Source: Companilactobacillus furfuricola (GTDB lineage Bacteria; Bacillota; Bacilli; Lactobacillales; Lactobacillaceae). Taken from it: 64,000 nucleotides of DNA. A program made the position numbers and the translations under genes. Location of the stretch: NCBI RefSeq assembly GCF_003946325.1, contig NZ_RHNT01000004.1:1-64000 (forward strand), read 5' to 3'. Shown here in pieces: positions 1 through 10,882 of the stretch. Each line of letters opens with the position of its first letter. The stretch's first letter is position 1. A model generated the notes under the pieces. The model searched no databases and was not told where the DNA came from. It worked only from the letters and a program-made list of their open reading frames with translations.

Positions 1-94
1 TCATGAAAATTGGCATTGAGTATATAAGCCTCTTCTTAAATAAATGCATCAAAATAACCAAACCACGACGAGAACCAATTTATTGCCTAGATAA

Positions 95-270
95 AGACCG
101 AGTTTTGAAACAAGCGAGTGGTCTTCTCGATTGGTTCAAAATCGGTCGGCAGCGTTCCAGTCCCATATAGCGCCCCGCCCCGGAACCGGCAATCAGCGCA
201 CAACCAAACTACTACAACTATCCCAACTACACAATAAAAACAAATTACTCATAATCTGTTACATTTCTTC
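95..270 (-). repeat. Truncated copy (H) of the dispersed structured repeat
   Basis: Read on the minus strand, this stretch contains the conserved entry sequence (GATTGCCGGTTCCGG), the 5' arm of closing stem P1 (GGGGCGCTATATGGG at 162-176), the conserved TGGAACG, and hairpin P3 (TTTTGAA pairing with TTCAAAA, inner CGAG/CTCG). The 3' arm of P1 and the invariant P4 loop seen in other copies are missing, so this is a 5' fragment that ends near base 100. Its P1 arm matches the copy at 3344-3620 best. The flank at 200-270 resembles the 5' tails of the copies at 10.5 and 20.5 kb. Bases 1-95 hold nothing I can identify. Confidence 0.7.
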
Positions 271-365
271 AACTTTTTTAAAATTATGGTTATTTTTTCC
301 AAAAACACAACAATATTTTGAAAATCTTTTCCACCCCATCCTTACTAAGCTTTTCCCCTAAGTTG

Positions 366-371
366 TATAAT
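366..371 (+). promoter_or_regulatory. -10 box of the GH3 gene promoter
   Basis: TATAAT lies about 58 bases upstream of the GH3 start. The region where a -35 box should sit (about 343-348) is a poor match. This is the only good -10 hexamer in front of the gene. Confidence 0.5.
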
Positions 372-377
372 GAACTC

Positions 378-393
378 GTGTCAACGTTTTCAT
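378..393 (+). promoter_or_regulatory. cre-like site downstream of the -10 box
   Basis: GTGTCAACGTTTTCAT agrees with the CcpA consensus WTGNAARCGNWWWCAW at 14 of 16 positions. It begins a few bases after the -10 box, over the expected transcription start, where CcpA normally represses. Carbon catabolite repression of a beta-glucosidase gene would be typical. The gene itself is now broken. Confidence 0.5.
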
Positions 394-428
394 AAAATGT
401 TGCATAACATTAAATTAGGGGGGATTTG

Positions 429-3201
429 ATGAATAAACAACGTAAGCGGATCGTTGCGATAGTAACTGGAGTCATCACCGTATTACTACTAAGCTTTTTC
501 ACGTTTATTGGTAATGCTTCAGCCGCTTCAACAACAGATCCCGCTAATGTATCAACATCTGAAACACAAACTGCAACAGATTCTACAGAAGAAACAGCTG
601 CTCAAACATCAACCAAAACACCAGCCAACACTGATGTCGATATCAATGCCAACGCAACGACAACTTCTGATGATTCTGCCACGACTAGTCCAGATCCAAA
701 CGCAACTGAGATCGAAAACTCTGAGTTGTCGACCAAAGCCGCTGAGGACGGAATGGTCTTGCTCCAAAACAAGGATCAAACATTGCCAGTATCAACTGAC
801 AATTCTGTAGCCTTGTTTGGTTCTGGCGCCTACGGAACAGTCAAAGGTGGAACTGGTTCCGGTGATGTCAATCCTAGAAATGTCGTAAATATTTGGGATG
901 GCTTGAAAAAAGCTGGCTATCAAATAACTTCAGAGGATTATTTGAACAAAACAGCTGCTGACTACGATCAGAAAAAAGCTGCTTTTGATGCAACTTCTTC
1001 TTTGCTGAATACCTTTGTCTATCAAGACAAACAGATCTCGCAAGCAGATTTTGACGCTGCACCTGCAGATGTTGGTATTTACGTTCTTTCAAGAAATGCT
1101 GGTGAAGGAACAGATAGGACCGACACTAAGGGTGATTATGAGATCACTGATGCTGAATTCAACAACATCAAAAATTTGGCAGCCGATTATAAGTAAAGTA
1201 TCTTATTGCTCAACGTCGGCGGTCAGATCGATACTAAATTTACCGATCAAATTCCAGATCTCGACAGTGTCCTCTTAGTTTCTCAAGGTGGACAAAATGT
1301 CGGTACTGCCGTTGCTGATATTATCAGTGGCAAAGTCACACCATCTGGTAAATTAGCACAAACTTGGGCTCAAAACTATTCAGATTACCCAGCTTCAGCA
1401 ACTTTCGCTGACAACGATGGTCAATCTGATCAAGAAGACTACAACGAAGGTATTTACGTTGGTTACCGTTATTTCGATACTTACAACGTAACTCCAAAGT
1501 ATGAATTTGGTTATGGCCTTTCTTACACGACTTTTGATACTAAGACCGATTCAGTTGCTGTAAATGGCAACAACTTAGTAACTAAAGTTACTGTAAAAAA
1601 CACTGGTGACAAGTATTCAGGACGTCAAGTCGTTCAAGAATACTACTCAGCACCAAAGGGAACAGTCGATAAAGCTTTCCAAAACTTGGCTGCTTATGCC
1701 AAAACTGATGTCTTGGCACCAGGACAAAGTCAAACTTTGACATTGTCATTCCCACTCTACAATATGGCTAGCTACGATACAGCTTCCAACAGCTACATCC
1801 TAGACATATCGTTAGAGTCGGCAACAGTTCACGTGATACTCACGTCGCTGCTGTCTTGAATTTGACTTCAAAAGTCACAACTGAACAACTTTCTTCAGAA
1901 ATGGCTCCAGCAGTCGATCCAACAGAACTTCACGGATCAAATAATACATTTGTTCCTGACAACCAAGCAGAAGAGCTAGTAAACGCACCAGTTATCCAAC
2001 TAAATGCTAGTTCATTAGAAAATGTCCTTGGCAACAACGCATCAACTTTTGATACTAACGATGTAACTACGATCGTTAATTCAAACTCTTCAATAGACAT
2101 TCCCAAAACTGATTTAAACGAAACACTCAAGTCAGTTTCTGGTGTTTATGGTTCAACCTTGAAAGATGTTTACGATGGCAAGATCTCAATGGATCAATTC
2201 ATCGTCACCTTGACACCAAAACAACTTTCATACATCGTCAATGGTAGTTTGGAACCTTCAAACGGTTCAAGCTCACCGATCGTCGGTAATTCTTCACAAG
2301 AAGTACCCGGTGCAGCTGGTCAAACAACTGGCACATTGACAAACAGAGGTATCAACATTTCCGTAAATTCAGATGGTCCAGCCGGACTTCGTTTGACACC
2401 TGTTTCAACCGTAAATGGTCAAAAGAGATATCAATACGCTACCGCATGGCCAATCGGAACCTTATTGGCACAAACTTTCGACCCAGAAATGATCAACGAA
2501 GTCGGAACAGCCGTAGGTAAAGAAATGAAAGAATTTGGCGTTGATACTTGGTTAGCTCCAGGTATGAACATCCAAAGAGATCCACTAAATGGACGTAACT
2601 TCGAATACTATTCAGAAGATCCACTAGTAACAGGAGTAAGTGCCACAGCCATGACGAGAGGGGTTCAATCAAACCCAGGCGTCGGCACAACTGTAAAGCA
2701 TTTCTTCGCCAACAGCCAAGAAACAAAACGTGGAACAATGGATGACGAAATCGGTGAACAAGCCATGAGAGAAATCTATCTAAAAGGCTTCGAAACCGTA
2801 GTAAAAGACGCCCAACCACAATACATCATGTCCTCATACAACCAAGTAAACGGCCAATACAATGCAGCAAACTACGACCTATTGACCAACATCTTACGAG
2901 GCGAATGGGCTTCAAAGGAACTGTCATGACCGATTGGTACAACCAAAAGAGTCTCTCAGATCCACAGATCCTAATGCACGCCGGCAATGACCTAATCATG
3001 CCAGGAAGCACACAAACTAAACTACAAAAAGCCATCTCTGATGATAACCTAGCACTAGGCGACCTACAGAGATCAGCTGAAAGAGTATTGAACACAATCA
3101 TGAATGCATACACCTTCGCTAAAGACAACAATGTCAAAGCACATTCATTGACACCAAGCGACGTATCAACAATCATGACAGACAATGGCCAAAGTTGGTA
3201 A
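429..3201 (+). pseudogene. Decayed secreted GH3 beta-glucosidase with inverted domain order
   Basis: Conceptually about 920 residues, with an N-terminal signal peptide, a Ser/Thr/Asp-rich stretch and a GH3-type sandwich domain (EDGMVLLQNK, GSGAYGTVKGG). A fibronectin-like part follows, and then the GH3 TIM barrel (SDGPAGLR, FGVDTWLAPGMNIQRDPLNG, TVKHFFANSQE) ending at the nucleophile segment VMTDW. In most GH3 enzymes the barrel comes first; the swapped order is known from some gut and ruminal glucosidases. Three lesions break it: an in-frame TAA at 1194-1196 in place of a lysine-like codon, a frameshift near 1805-1812 in a Tyr-Ile-Leu stretch, and loss of one G near 2908 (EWGFKG becomes EWASKE). 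ATG 429 follows TAGGGGGGATTTG; the TTG three bases earlier is less likely. Likely inactive. Confidence 0.85.
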
Positions 3202-3241
3202 AAGAATCAGGAATATACTGAAAAACAATACTTAAAGTAGC

Positions 3242-3297
3242 AAAAAAGACAAATCCTACATTCGCAAAACGCAGATGAAGGATTTGTCTTTTTTTCT
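3242..3297 (+). terminator. Rho-independent terminator after the GH3 pseudogene
   Basis: A long stem, AAGACAAATCCT pairing with AGGATTTGTCTT, is followed by seven T. It closes the GH3 transcription unit. Confidence 0.85.
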
Positions 3298-3343
3298 ATT
3301 CTTTTAGTTTTTTCTTTTTAGGATCTTTCCGTTTCAGAAGAAT

Positions 3344-3620
3344 CCTGAGATAGACAAGTAAAAATTAGGAAGCACCAAAAGTGCCAATTTAACAAGAAAA
3401 AATCAGTAAAACCAAAAAAAGAGAGAATCATCGATTACTATCTAGGTGGAGGGGTGGGGCGCTATATGGGTTCAGTAGCCAAATTCCTCTTGGCGACGAA
3501 GGAGCTTAGAGGAAGACTCGTATTTGAAATGCCCGGGTGGTTTTCCCGGGTAGTTCAAATCGATGTCGGCTACGTTCCAATCCCATATAGCGCCCCGCCC
3601 CGGAACCGGCAATGAACGTC
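3344..3620 (-). repeat. Complete copy (G) of the dispersed structured repeat
   Basis: On the minus strand it runs from the entry sequence CATTGCCGGTTCCGG to the conserved tail ending TGTCTATCTCAG. P1 is GGGGCGCTATATGGG (sense) pairing with CCCATATAGCGCCCC, a sequence unlike P1 of any other complete copy. P2 is TAGCC/GGCTA. P3 is ATTTGAA...TTCAAAT with an inner CCCGGG/CCCGGG. P4 is TTCCTCT/AGAGGAA around the invariant loop AAGCTCCTTCGTCGCCA. The tail shows GGCAC...GGTGC, a small hairpin of its own. It fills the 520-base gap between the GH3 terminator and the next gene. Confidence 0.88.
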
Positions 3621-3724
3621 CCCCCTAATTACCACCTCAATTAAATATTAAATCCAAAAACATCGAAGATAAAACCAAATAAAGCTATAATAAATATAAT
3701 GCCAAATTATTCGGGGGTCATATT

Positions 3725-3955
3725 ATGAAAATGAAAATTTGGTGGATCGTGAATATTCTGTGGATAATCCTATTCGCAGCAATGGGGATCTTCGTCATAG
3801 TCCGCAAATACGATGCAGCCGGCATCTTGCAGACCAACCAACTAAAATTTGCCACCCTAGCCATGCTAGCAGTCCTACTATTATTCGTAGGCTTATGCCA
3901 GGCGCTAGTACTATACTTTATCAAACGAAGCAATCAAGCCAAGTCAAAAAAATAG
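3725..3955 (+). CDS. Small two-helix membrane protein, DUF3923-like
   Basis: This 76-residue protein has two hydrophobic helices (about residues 5-25 and 41-66), a short polar loop containing RKYDAAGILQTNQLK between them, and a lysine-rich C-terminus. The spacing and the W-rich start (MKMKIWWIVN) resemble the small DUF3923 membrane family of lactobacilli and staphylococci, whose function is unknown. ATG 3725 follows TTCGGGGGTCATATT. It is followed at once by a terminator shared with the convergent lipoprotein gene. The family assignment is from memory of its pattern; that it is a small integral membrane protein is directly visible. Confidence 0.7.
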   Translation: MKMKIWWIVNILWIILFAAMGIFVIVRKYDAAGILQTNQLKFATLAMLAVLLLFVGLCQALVLYFIKRSNQAKSKK

Positions 3956-3990
3956 ACTAGATCAAAAAAAAGATCAAGTCTATTTTTTTT
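3947..3990. terminator. Bidirectional terminator between convergent genes
   Basis: AATAGACTAGATC (3951-3963) pairs with GATCAAGTCTATT (3972-3984) with one mismatch, with A-runs on the left and eight T on the right. It can therefore end both the small membrane protein gene and the minus-strand lipoprotein gene. Confidence 0.85.
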
Positions 3991-3992
3991 AT

Positions 3993-4925
3993 CTAATCGA
4001 CAGAATTTTCAGTATTTTCAGCGTAATCTGTGGGGTAACCAAATTTATCAGAAATCGTGTATATAGCATCCTTGAAATTACCGTCGAACAAAGTGTAAGT
4101 CTCGTGAGTCTTTTGATCCTTCAACTTAGTCTTGCTTAAGATCTTGAAAGTCAAAGTGGGACTACCTTGTTTATAAAAACCGTTATCGGCATCATTTTCG
4201 GGAAGATCAGTCGTGATCGTCAACAAACTATTGTCGATCGCCATTTTAGGTTCATTCATATTTGATATTTCCTTAGGCTGACCAGCCTGAGTCACCTTGA
4301 ACAATTTGAGAAAGTGCTCATCTTCGCTGTCAGCAGGTGAAGCCAGAAAACTTAAAAAGCGGGAATCATGTTGATCACTAATAAAGATCTTATCAATAAA
4401 ATAATCACTGTCTAGATCAACAATCTTCGTAACTGGAGCCTTAGTTTTTCCAGTCATCAGATTGTAGTCGGATAGCTCGTAACTTTTGTACCAAGTAAGA
4501 TTTTCCTTGCGGAGATTCTTAGTGTCATCAAAGTTGACCTCTGACTTGCGACTAGGATTAGGGTAGAGTCCCAGTTTCGTAGAATTGCCGTCAATTTTGA
4601 AGTCCATTTTAAAATAGTGCCAGCGAGGGCGATCATTTTTACCACGGATCAGGTAAGTATTTTGGTCGAGTTGTTTATATTCGATATGATGAAATTTATT
4701 GCCATTAGCTAAAAATTTATTTTGCTTCAGCTCCAAAGCAAGAAAGTTCTGTTTATCACCATGACCGTAATAACCTTTATAAGCATAAGGAACCCCGGAT
4801 TTAAAATCCTTTTTTGTTTGTTGCTTATCTTCTAAACCCAGTTCCTGCTTGATATTAGAGCATCCGGCTAAACTAAATATTAAAATCAGTGCCAAGAAAA
4901 TTTTTGCCCAGATAGATTTTTTCAT
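3993..4925 (-). CDS. Putative lipoprotein of unknown function
   Basis: The 310-residue product starts with a basic N-region, a hydrophobic stretch and a lipobox SLAGC around residue 22, so it should be lipid-anchored outside the membrane. The mature part is polar and lysine/aspartate-rich, with many aromatic residues and no motif I recognise. Secreted lactobacillar lipoproteins of this size and texture often remain hypothetical. Two ATG codons are adjacent; the second (4923-4925) sits six bases from GGGAG and is preferred over the first (4926-4928). It is a single-gene unit, convergent with the small membrane protein. Confidence 0.75.
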   Translation of the reverse strand: MKKSIWAKIFLALILIFSLAGCSNIKQELGLEDKQQTKKDFKSGVPYAYKGYYGHGDKQNFLALELKQNKFLANGNKFHHIEYKQLDQNTYLIRGKNDRPRWHYFKMDFKIDGNSTKLGLYPNPSRKSEVNFDDTKNLRKENLTWYKSYELSDYNLMTGKTKAPVTKIVDLDSDYFIDKIFISDQHDSRFLSFLASPADSEDEHFLKLFKVTQAGQPKEISNMNEPKMAIDNSLLTITTDLPENDADNGFYKQGSPTLTFKILSKTKLKDQKTHETYTLFDGNFKDAIYTISDKFGYPTDYAENTENSVD

Positions 4926-4948
4926 CATGATCTCCCGCCTATCATAAA

Positions 4949-4977
4949 ATATAATTTTATCTTAAATTAAACGCCAA
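4949..4977 (-). promoter_or_regulatory. Promoter of the lipoprotein gene
   Basis: On the minus strand, TTGGCG (4972-4977) and TTATAT (4949-4954) are separated by 17 bases. The -10 box lies about 20 bases before the ribosome site. Confidence 0.5.
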
Positions 4978-5087
4978 CCTCTTGTAAACTTCGATTTAAT
5001 TTCAAATATATTGAATATTTGATAGCGTTTAAACAATATATTTTATATCCTATGAATAGATAGATTCAAAATATGGGGGGCATAGGG

Positions 5088-6691
5088 ATGAAAAAAGTTA
5101 AAATAGCTGGACTAGCAGCTGCAGCTCTGTTAGCCATCACACCAACAACAGGAACTGTAAGCGCTGCCGACACAACAACGGATTCAGGATTTAATATCAG
5201 CAATGTAACTGATATGGTCAAAAATTTCGTTGGTTTTTTCCAGGATATTGCAGATAAAATTCAAGGTATTAGTGGGAACGATGGTTCTAAGACACGACTC
5301 AAGATGTCCATAAATTGGCTCAGAACGTTCTTAATAGCATAAACACAGTTACTTACGATGAGAATCATCCAGTACAGTTGAATAGTGATACATTGCAAGG
5401 AAATCTTGGAAGCGATTTAAGTGCCGAGTCTTTTGCTGATTTATTGAGTAATACTGATGCAGGGAAATTGAAGGTTTTCAATCCGGATCAAGTGGCTTTA
5501 ATTAAAGCTGCAGGAGATTATAAATACGTCTTATCCTATCAAGAGGGCAACCAAAATGACTTAAAAGTTGCTTTCGACGCATTTGCACAAGGTGACGGTG
5601 CAACTATTAAGTTGAATGTTCAGACTAAAGACAAAGATGGAAAAACAGTTGGTAACCATGTGATTACTTTTGTCAATAATACAAAAGATATTGCCGGCGC
5701 AACCAACTTGAACATTCATTTTAATACACCAATTAAAGTTGCACTCAATAGTGAAACAACTCCAATTAAAAAATCAGAAAGTGCAAAGACAAATACAACT
5801 GTTGACAATAACAATGGTCAAACAGTTGCATATCAAAGCATAGTTCCTGGTGGATTTTATTCAAATCCAACTGATGCAAAAGATTTCAAAAATCCGCTGG
5901 ATTTAGGTAATCATTTTAAGCAAGCAGGAAAAACATATTATCAACCAGTAACTATCAATTTTGATAAAGACAAAACAGATATTTGGACAATTACTGATAA
6001 TTCACTTAAATCAAGTGATACAACATTTACTTTAAATGGTAATAGTGTTCTTTGGGAAAATGTAAATTGGAATGGAAATACAAATGCCGTAACTTATGTT
6101 CGTGAAATTGTAGTCGGTGACAAAGAAGCCGAAAAACCAGATACAACAGATCCAGATGGTACAAAGGATCCAGACAAGAATGATCAAAAAGATCCAGATA
6201 CTAACAAAGATCCAGATCCAGAAGATGAAGTTGGTGTATGGAAAGAAACAGATCAAGATGGAATTATTACTGTAAATAACCAAATCGCAAACTTGATGAA
6301 CGATGACAATGTTCTAACAACTCGTTCATTGGCCGCAAATACTCAATGGGTAACTGACAAGTATCGTGAAAATAGTGCTACAGGTGCTATCCAATACCGT
6401 GTTTCAACTCATGAATGGGTAAATGCAAGTGATGTTACATTCCAAGAAAAGATTCCTAACTTCTTTACTAACATCACTCAATATCCAGAATTCCACACAG
6501 TTACTTTAGCTGGTCCTAGTGGCTTTGTTTACGCATTGTTCAACAAGGATGGCGTTCGTTCACTCCGTGGCTTAGCAGGAAGAACTACTTGGGCTACTGA
6601 CCAACGGGCAACTGATGCAAATGGTAATATCTATTACCGTGTATCAACAGACGAATGGATCCAAGAAGGCGCTGGCGTTACAGTTGATTAA
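5088..6691 (+). pseudogene. Frameshifted secreted surface protein with SLAP-like C-terminal modules
   Basis: A signal peptide (MKKVKIAGLAAAALLAI, cleavage near VSAAD) begins at ATG 5088, just behind a GGGGGG/AGGG ribosome site; an upstream in-frame ATG at 5073 lies within that site. The frame breaks near 5314: adding one T to ATAAATTGGCT restores ...KMSINLAQNVLNS and joins the 5' piece to the long frame ending at 6691, for about 534 residues. The middle has no recognised domain. A D/P/K-rich linker (about 6130-6230) leads to two modules of about 60 residues with the YRVST..W signature of SLAP (PF03217-type) cell-wall binding domains. A one-base error in the assembly would look the same. Confidence 0.75.
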
Positions 6692-6702
6692 ATTATAAAT
6701 TT

Positions 6703-6742
6703 AAAAATACTGACATCGATTTTTTGATGTCAGTATTTTTTT
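6703..6742 (+). terminator. Terminator after the SLAP surface protein
   Basis: AATACTGACATC pairs with GATGTCAGTATT around a T-rich loop and is followed by a T-run. Confidence 0.85.
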
Positions 6743-6772
6743 ATCTTTTTTGTAGGAAAAAACTAATATTTA

Positions 6773-9139
<2,367 letters not shown>

Positions 9140-9140
9140 C

Positions 9141-9180
9141 AAAAAAAGCCAATACTCAATTTTGAGTTTGGCTTTTTTTA
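9141..9180. terminator. Terminator between the GH63 gene and a convergent small gene
   Basis: AAAAAGCCAA...ACTCA pairs with TGAGT...TGGCTTTTT. A-runs and T-runs on opposite sides let it work in both directions. Confidence 0.8.
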
Positions 9181-9423
9181 CACTGTTCTAGATTTTATTT
9201 TTCGTGTTATCGAAAGACGTGAACTATCAACTGGTGCCCAATTTGAAGGTTTTAAACGCCGACCGTGTTCGATTTCGGCTTGGGATTTCTCGGTCATTTT
9301 GTAAGTGACAACCTTGCCAGTTTTTTCATAAGTCGTCAGAGTCCTGACGGTCCGGGAAATATCGGTGATAAAGAATGTCAGTAGCAGTGAAAATTGTAGT
9401 GCAATCGGTAATGTATTTTTCAA
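9178..9423 (-). CDS. Small protein with one N-terminal hydrophobic helix
   Basis: The 81-residue product has a single hydrophobic segment (about residues 5-20) and a basic, polar remainder. No family is recognised. Support for a real gene is the ribosome site GAGGAG seven bases before a TTG start at 9423, a TATAAT on the same strand near 9450-9455, and the shared terminator at its 3' end. The hydrophobic segment may be a membrane anchor or an uncleaved signal. It lies convergent to the GH63 gene and divergent from the 79-residue SLAP protein. Confidence 0.55.
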   Translation of the reverse strand: MKNTLPIALQFSLLLTFFITDISRTVRTLTTYEKTGKVVTYKMTEKSQAEIEHGRRLKPSNWAPVDSSRLSITRKIKSRTV

Positions 9424-9637
9424 TTAATAACTCCTCTTGTTAATGATTTAATTATACGGGAATATTTCTGTTCATGTGTGGAATTTTCTAGGTTATTTTG
9501 TGAATGAAATATGAAGATGTCTATCAACACAAAGCCAACTGTTTAAAAAAAAGATGCCCTGTTTATGCATTTTTTTACGATTAGATAACATTTTCACAAT
9601 AATATTTTTAAAAATGTCCTAAAAGTCGCGTATTCAA

Positions 9638-9665
9638 TCAACATTTTTAAAAGTTAATGTATAAT
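9638..9665 (+). promoter_or_regulatory. Promoter of the stand-alone SLAP-module gene
   Basis: TCAACA (9638-9643) and TATAAT (9660-9665) are 16 bases apart, 35 bases before the start codon. The rest of 9470-9637 is A/T-rich with no clear feature. Confidence 0.55.
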
Positions 9666-9699
9666 GGTGTCAACAGAGTATTAAAAGGGTGGTATAAAA

Positions 9700-9939
9700 A
9701 TGCTTGAAAATGTAAATGGTATCGTTAAGGTCAACCAAGACGAACGATATGTCGTTTTCTTATTCGACACTTATGAAGCAAGCCGCAAGATGTTACAAGA
9801 TAAATTTGTTAAGGGTCAATCTTCTTGGTATACCGATGTTAAGGGTACTGGTGAAGATGGCAAAGTTTTCTATCGTATCGCTCAAGACAGCGAATGGATC
9901 GAAGCTGAATATGTTGATTTTATTGAAACGGATGAGTAG
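9700..9939 (+). CDS. Stand-alone SLAP-like module without signal peptide
   Basis: The 79 residues are one copy of the module found at the C-termini of the secreted amidases and the glucosaminidase nearby: an opening GIVKVN, a central SSWYTDVK, then KVFYRIAQDSEWIEAEYVDF. Unlike them it has no signal peptide and no enzyme domain. It begins at ATG 9700 behind AAAGGGTGGT. SLAP modules normally hold proteins on the cell wall. A free, apparently cytoplasmic copy could be a remnant of a larger gene, or a small adaptor or binding protein. Its own promoter and terminator favour a functional gene. Homology to the neighbouring modules is clear; the function is not. Confidence 0.75.
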   Translation: MLENVNGIVKVNQDERYVVFLFDTYEASRKMLQDKFVKGQSSWYTDVKGTGEDGKVFYRIAQDSEWIEAEYVDFIETDE

Positions 9940-9948
9940 GAGATTTTG

Positions 9949-9984
9949 GATCCGCTGAGCTTTTTGCTTGGCGGATCTTTTTTT
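9949..9984 (+). terminator. Terminator after the stand-alone SLAP gene
   Basis: GATCCGC pairs with GCGGATC, with an additional inner AGC/GCT, and is followed by a T-run. Confidence 0.85.
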
Positions 9985-10019
9985 GTGTTTGAGTTTGAGG
10001 TTTTTAGAGGTGGTAGTTT

Positions 10020-10220
10020 GGGTGGTGGTTCATTGCCGGTTCTGCGTGGGGTTCCGGAAATTGCGCCGTGGAACGCCATGGGCACCACTCTGAGCTATCC
10101 GAAGGAAACCGCTTCGGACATCTCAGAGCTGGGCCTTCCACTAAGCTCCTTCGTCGCTAAGTGGAATTTCATGGCTGACGGCGAATTTCCTCCACCCCAC
10201 GCAGAACCTAAGGTGGTACA
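10020..10220 (+). repeat. Copy (D) of the dispersed structured repeat, family I
   Basis: P1 pairs GGTTCTGCGTGGGG (10038-10051) with CCCCACGCAGAACC (10195-10208) and continues through GGAAATT/AATTTCC and CGCCG/CGGCG. After TGGAACG come P2 (CCATG/CATGG), P3 (CTCTGAG/CTCAGAG with inner TCCGAAG/CTTCGGA) and P4 (TTCCACT/AGTGGAA) around the loop AAGCTCCTTCGTCGCTA. It shares its architecture, and its P3 sequence, with the copy at 13200. The P1 arms of the two differ at several paired positions. The flanking GGTACTTATTT after the element also recurs there. Confidence 0.9.
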
Positions 10221-10268
10221 AAAATCATTTTTTGGTAGGGTCACGGTACTTATTTCTACACAGGTAGG

Positions 10269-10478
10269 TTGTTTGGTTTTGATATTCGGACCTATGTTTT
10301 TTATGGTCTTACGATCTTGGTTCCTTGGTTCATCTTTTCAATTCCTATTGATAATATCGTTGAAACTCTTTTGGAAAACGTCTCATTCAAAACAAGTACG
10401 TGGATTCAATTTGGTCTAATAAGTCTAATAATACATTGTTTTGGTTTTGACCTTGCTCTTGCTTTTGGGTGGGCTTGA
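10269..10478 (+). other. Possible remnant of a membrane-protein gene
   Basis: An open frame of 69 codons encodes two plausible hydrophobic segments (VFYGLTILVPWFIFSI and WIQFGLISLIIHCFGFDL) between repeat copies D and F. It opens at a TTG without a good ribosome site and ends in a low-complexity CTTGCTCTTGC-like tract. It looks like the eroded tail of a membrane protein or a chance frame in T-rich DNA. I would not annotate it as a working gene. The rest of 10220-10520 is T/G-rich with no other feature. Confidence 0.2.
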
Positions 10479-10521
10479 CCTTGGTCTTGATTTTGCCCTT
10501 GCCCTTACTATTTTGGAAGAG

Positions 10522-10732
10522 ATTGAGATAGACATGTGAGAAATAGGACGAGCAAAAAGTGCTAACTTGATCCAATCAAGTCGGTAAAACTCAACAAAAA
10601 AAGGATTGTATCCCCGGGCCCCGGAGTCGGCATTGAACGTAGCAACCAAACTACTACTTCCACACCCCAACCACCCAAAATCACAAACGTCCATCCAAAC
10701 AAAACGCTTCTGTCTGCGTTGCTCTCTTACAT
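10522..10732 (-). repeat. Internally deleted copy (F) of the dispersed structured repeat
   Basis: Read on the minus strand it has the 5' part (GTAAGAGAGC..., GGTTGCTACGTTCAATGCCGAC, then CCGGGGCCCGGGGATAC) and the 3' tail (ACCGACTTGATTGG, GCTCGTCCTATTTCTCAC, TGTCTATCTCA). Everything between the two P1 arms is absent, and one arm remains at 10607-10622. That is the outcome expected when a hairpin loops out and is deleted at its palindromic stem. It faces copy D across about 300 bases. Confidence 0.85.
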
Positions 10733-10882
10733 ATCTGTCTGTGTCAATCACTAACATATTTTTCTAAATATTAAGTTTTTTTATACTTTCTCAAGATATA
10801 TTTACGTTTCCCCCCAATCCATTGATGTTGCTTTTTCCAAACCGTATCATGGATTTAAGAATAAAAATTGGGAGAAACGTCT

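Noticed and set aside
95-176. tRNA-like T-arm in copy H (GGTTCAAAATC)
   Set aside because: It is the P3 stem of the repeat; there is no acceptor stem, D-arm or anticodon arm around it.
131-361. 76-codon frame at the left end
   Set aside because: It reads through repeat copy H and A/T-rich DNA, has no ribosome site and no recognisable domain.
10425-10757. Minus-strand 110-codon frame
   Set aside because: It runs across repeat copy F and the neighbouring low-complexity tract; no start signals. Palindromic GC-rich repeats create such frames.
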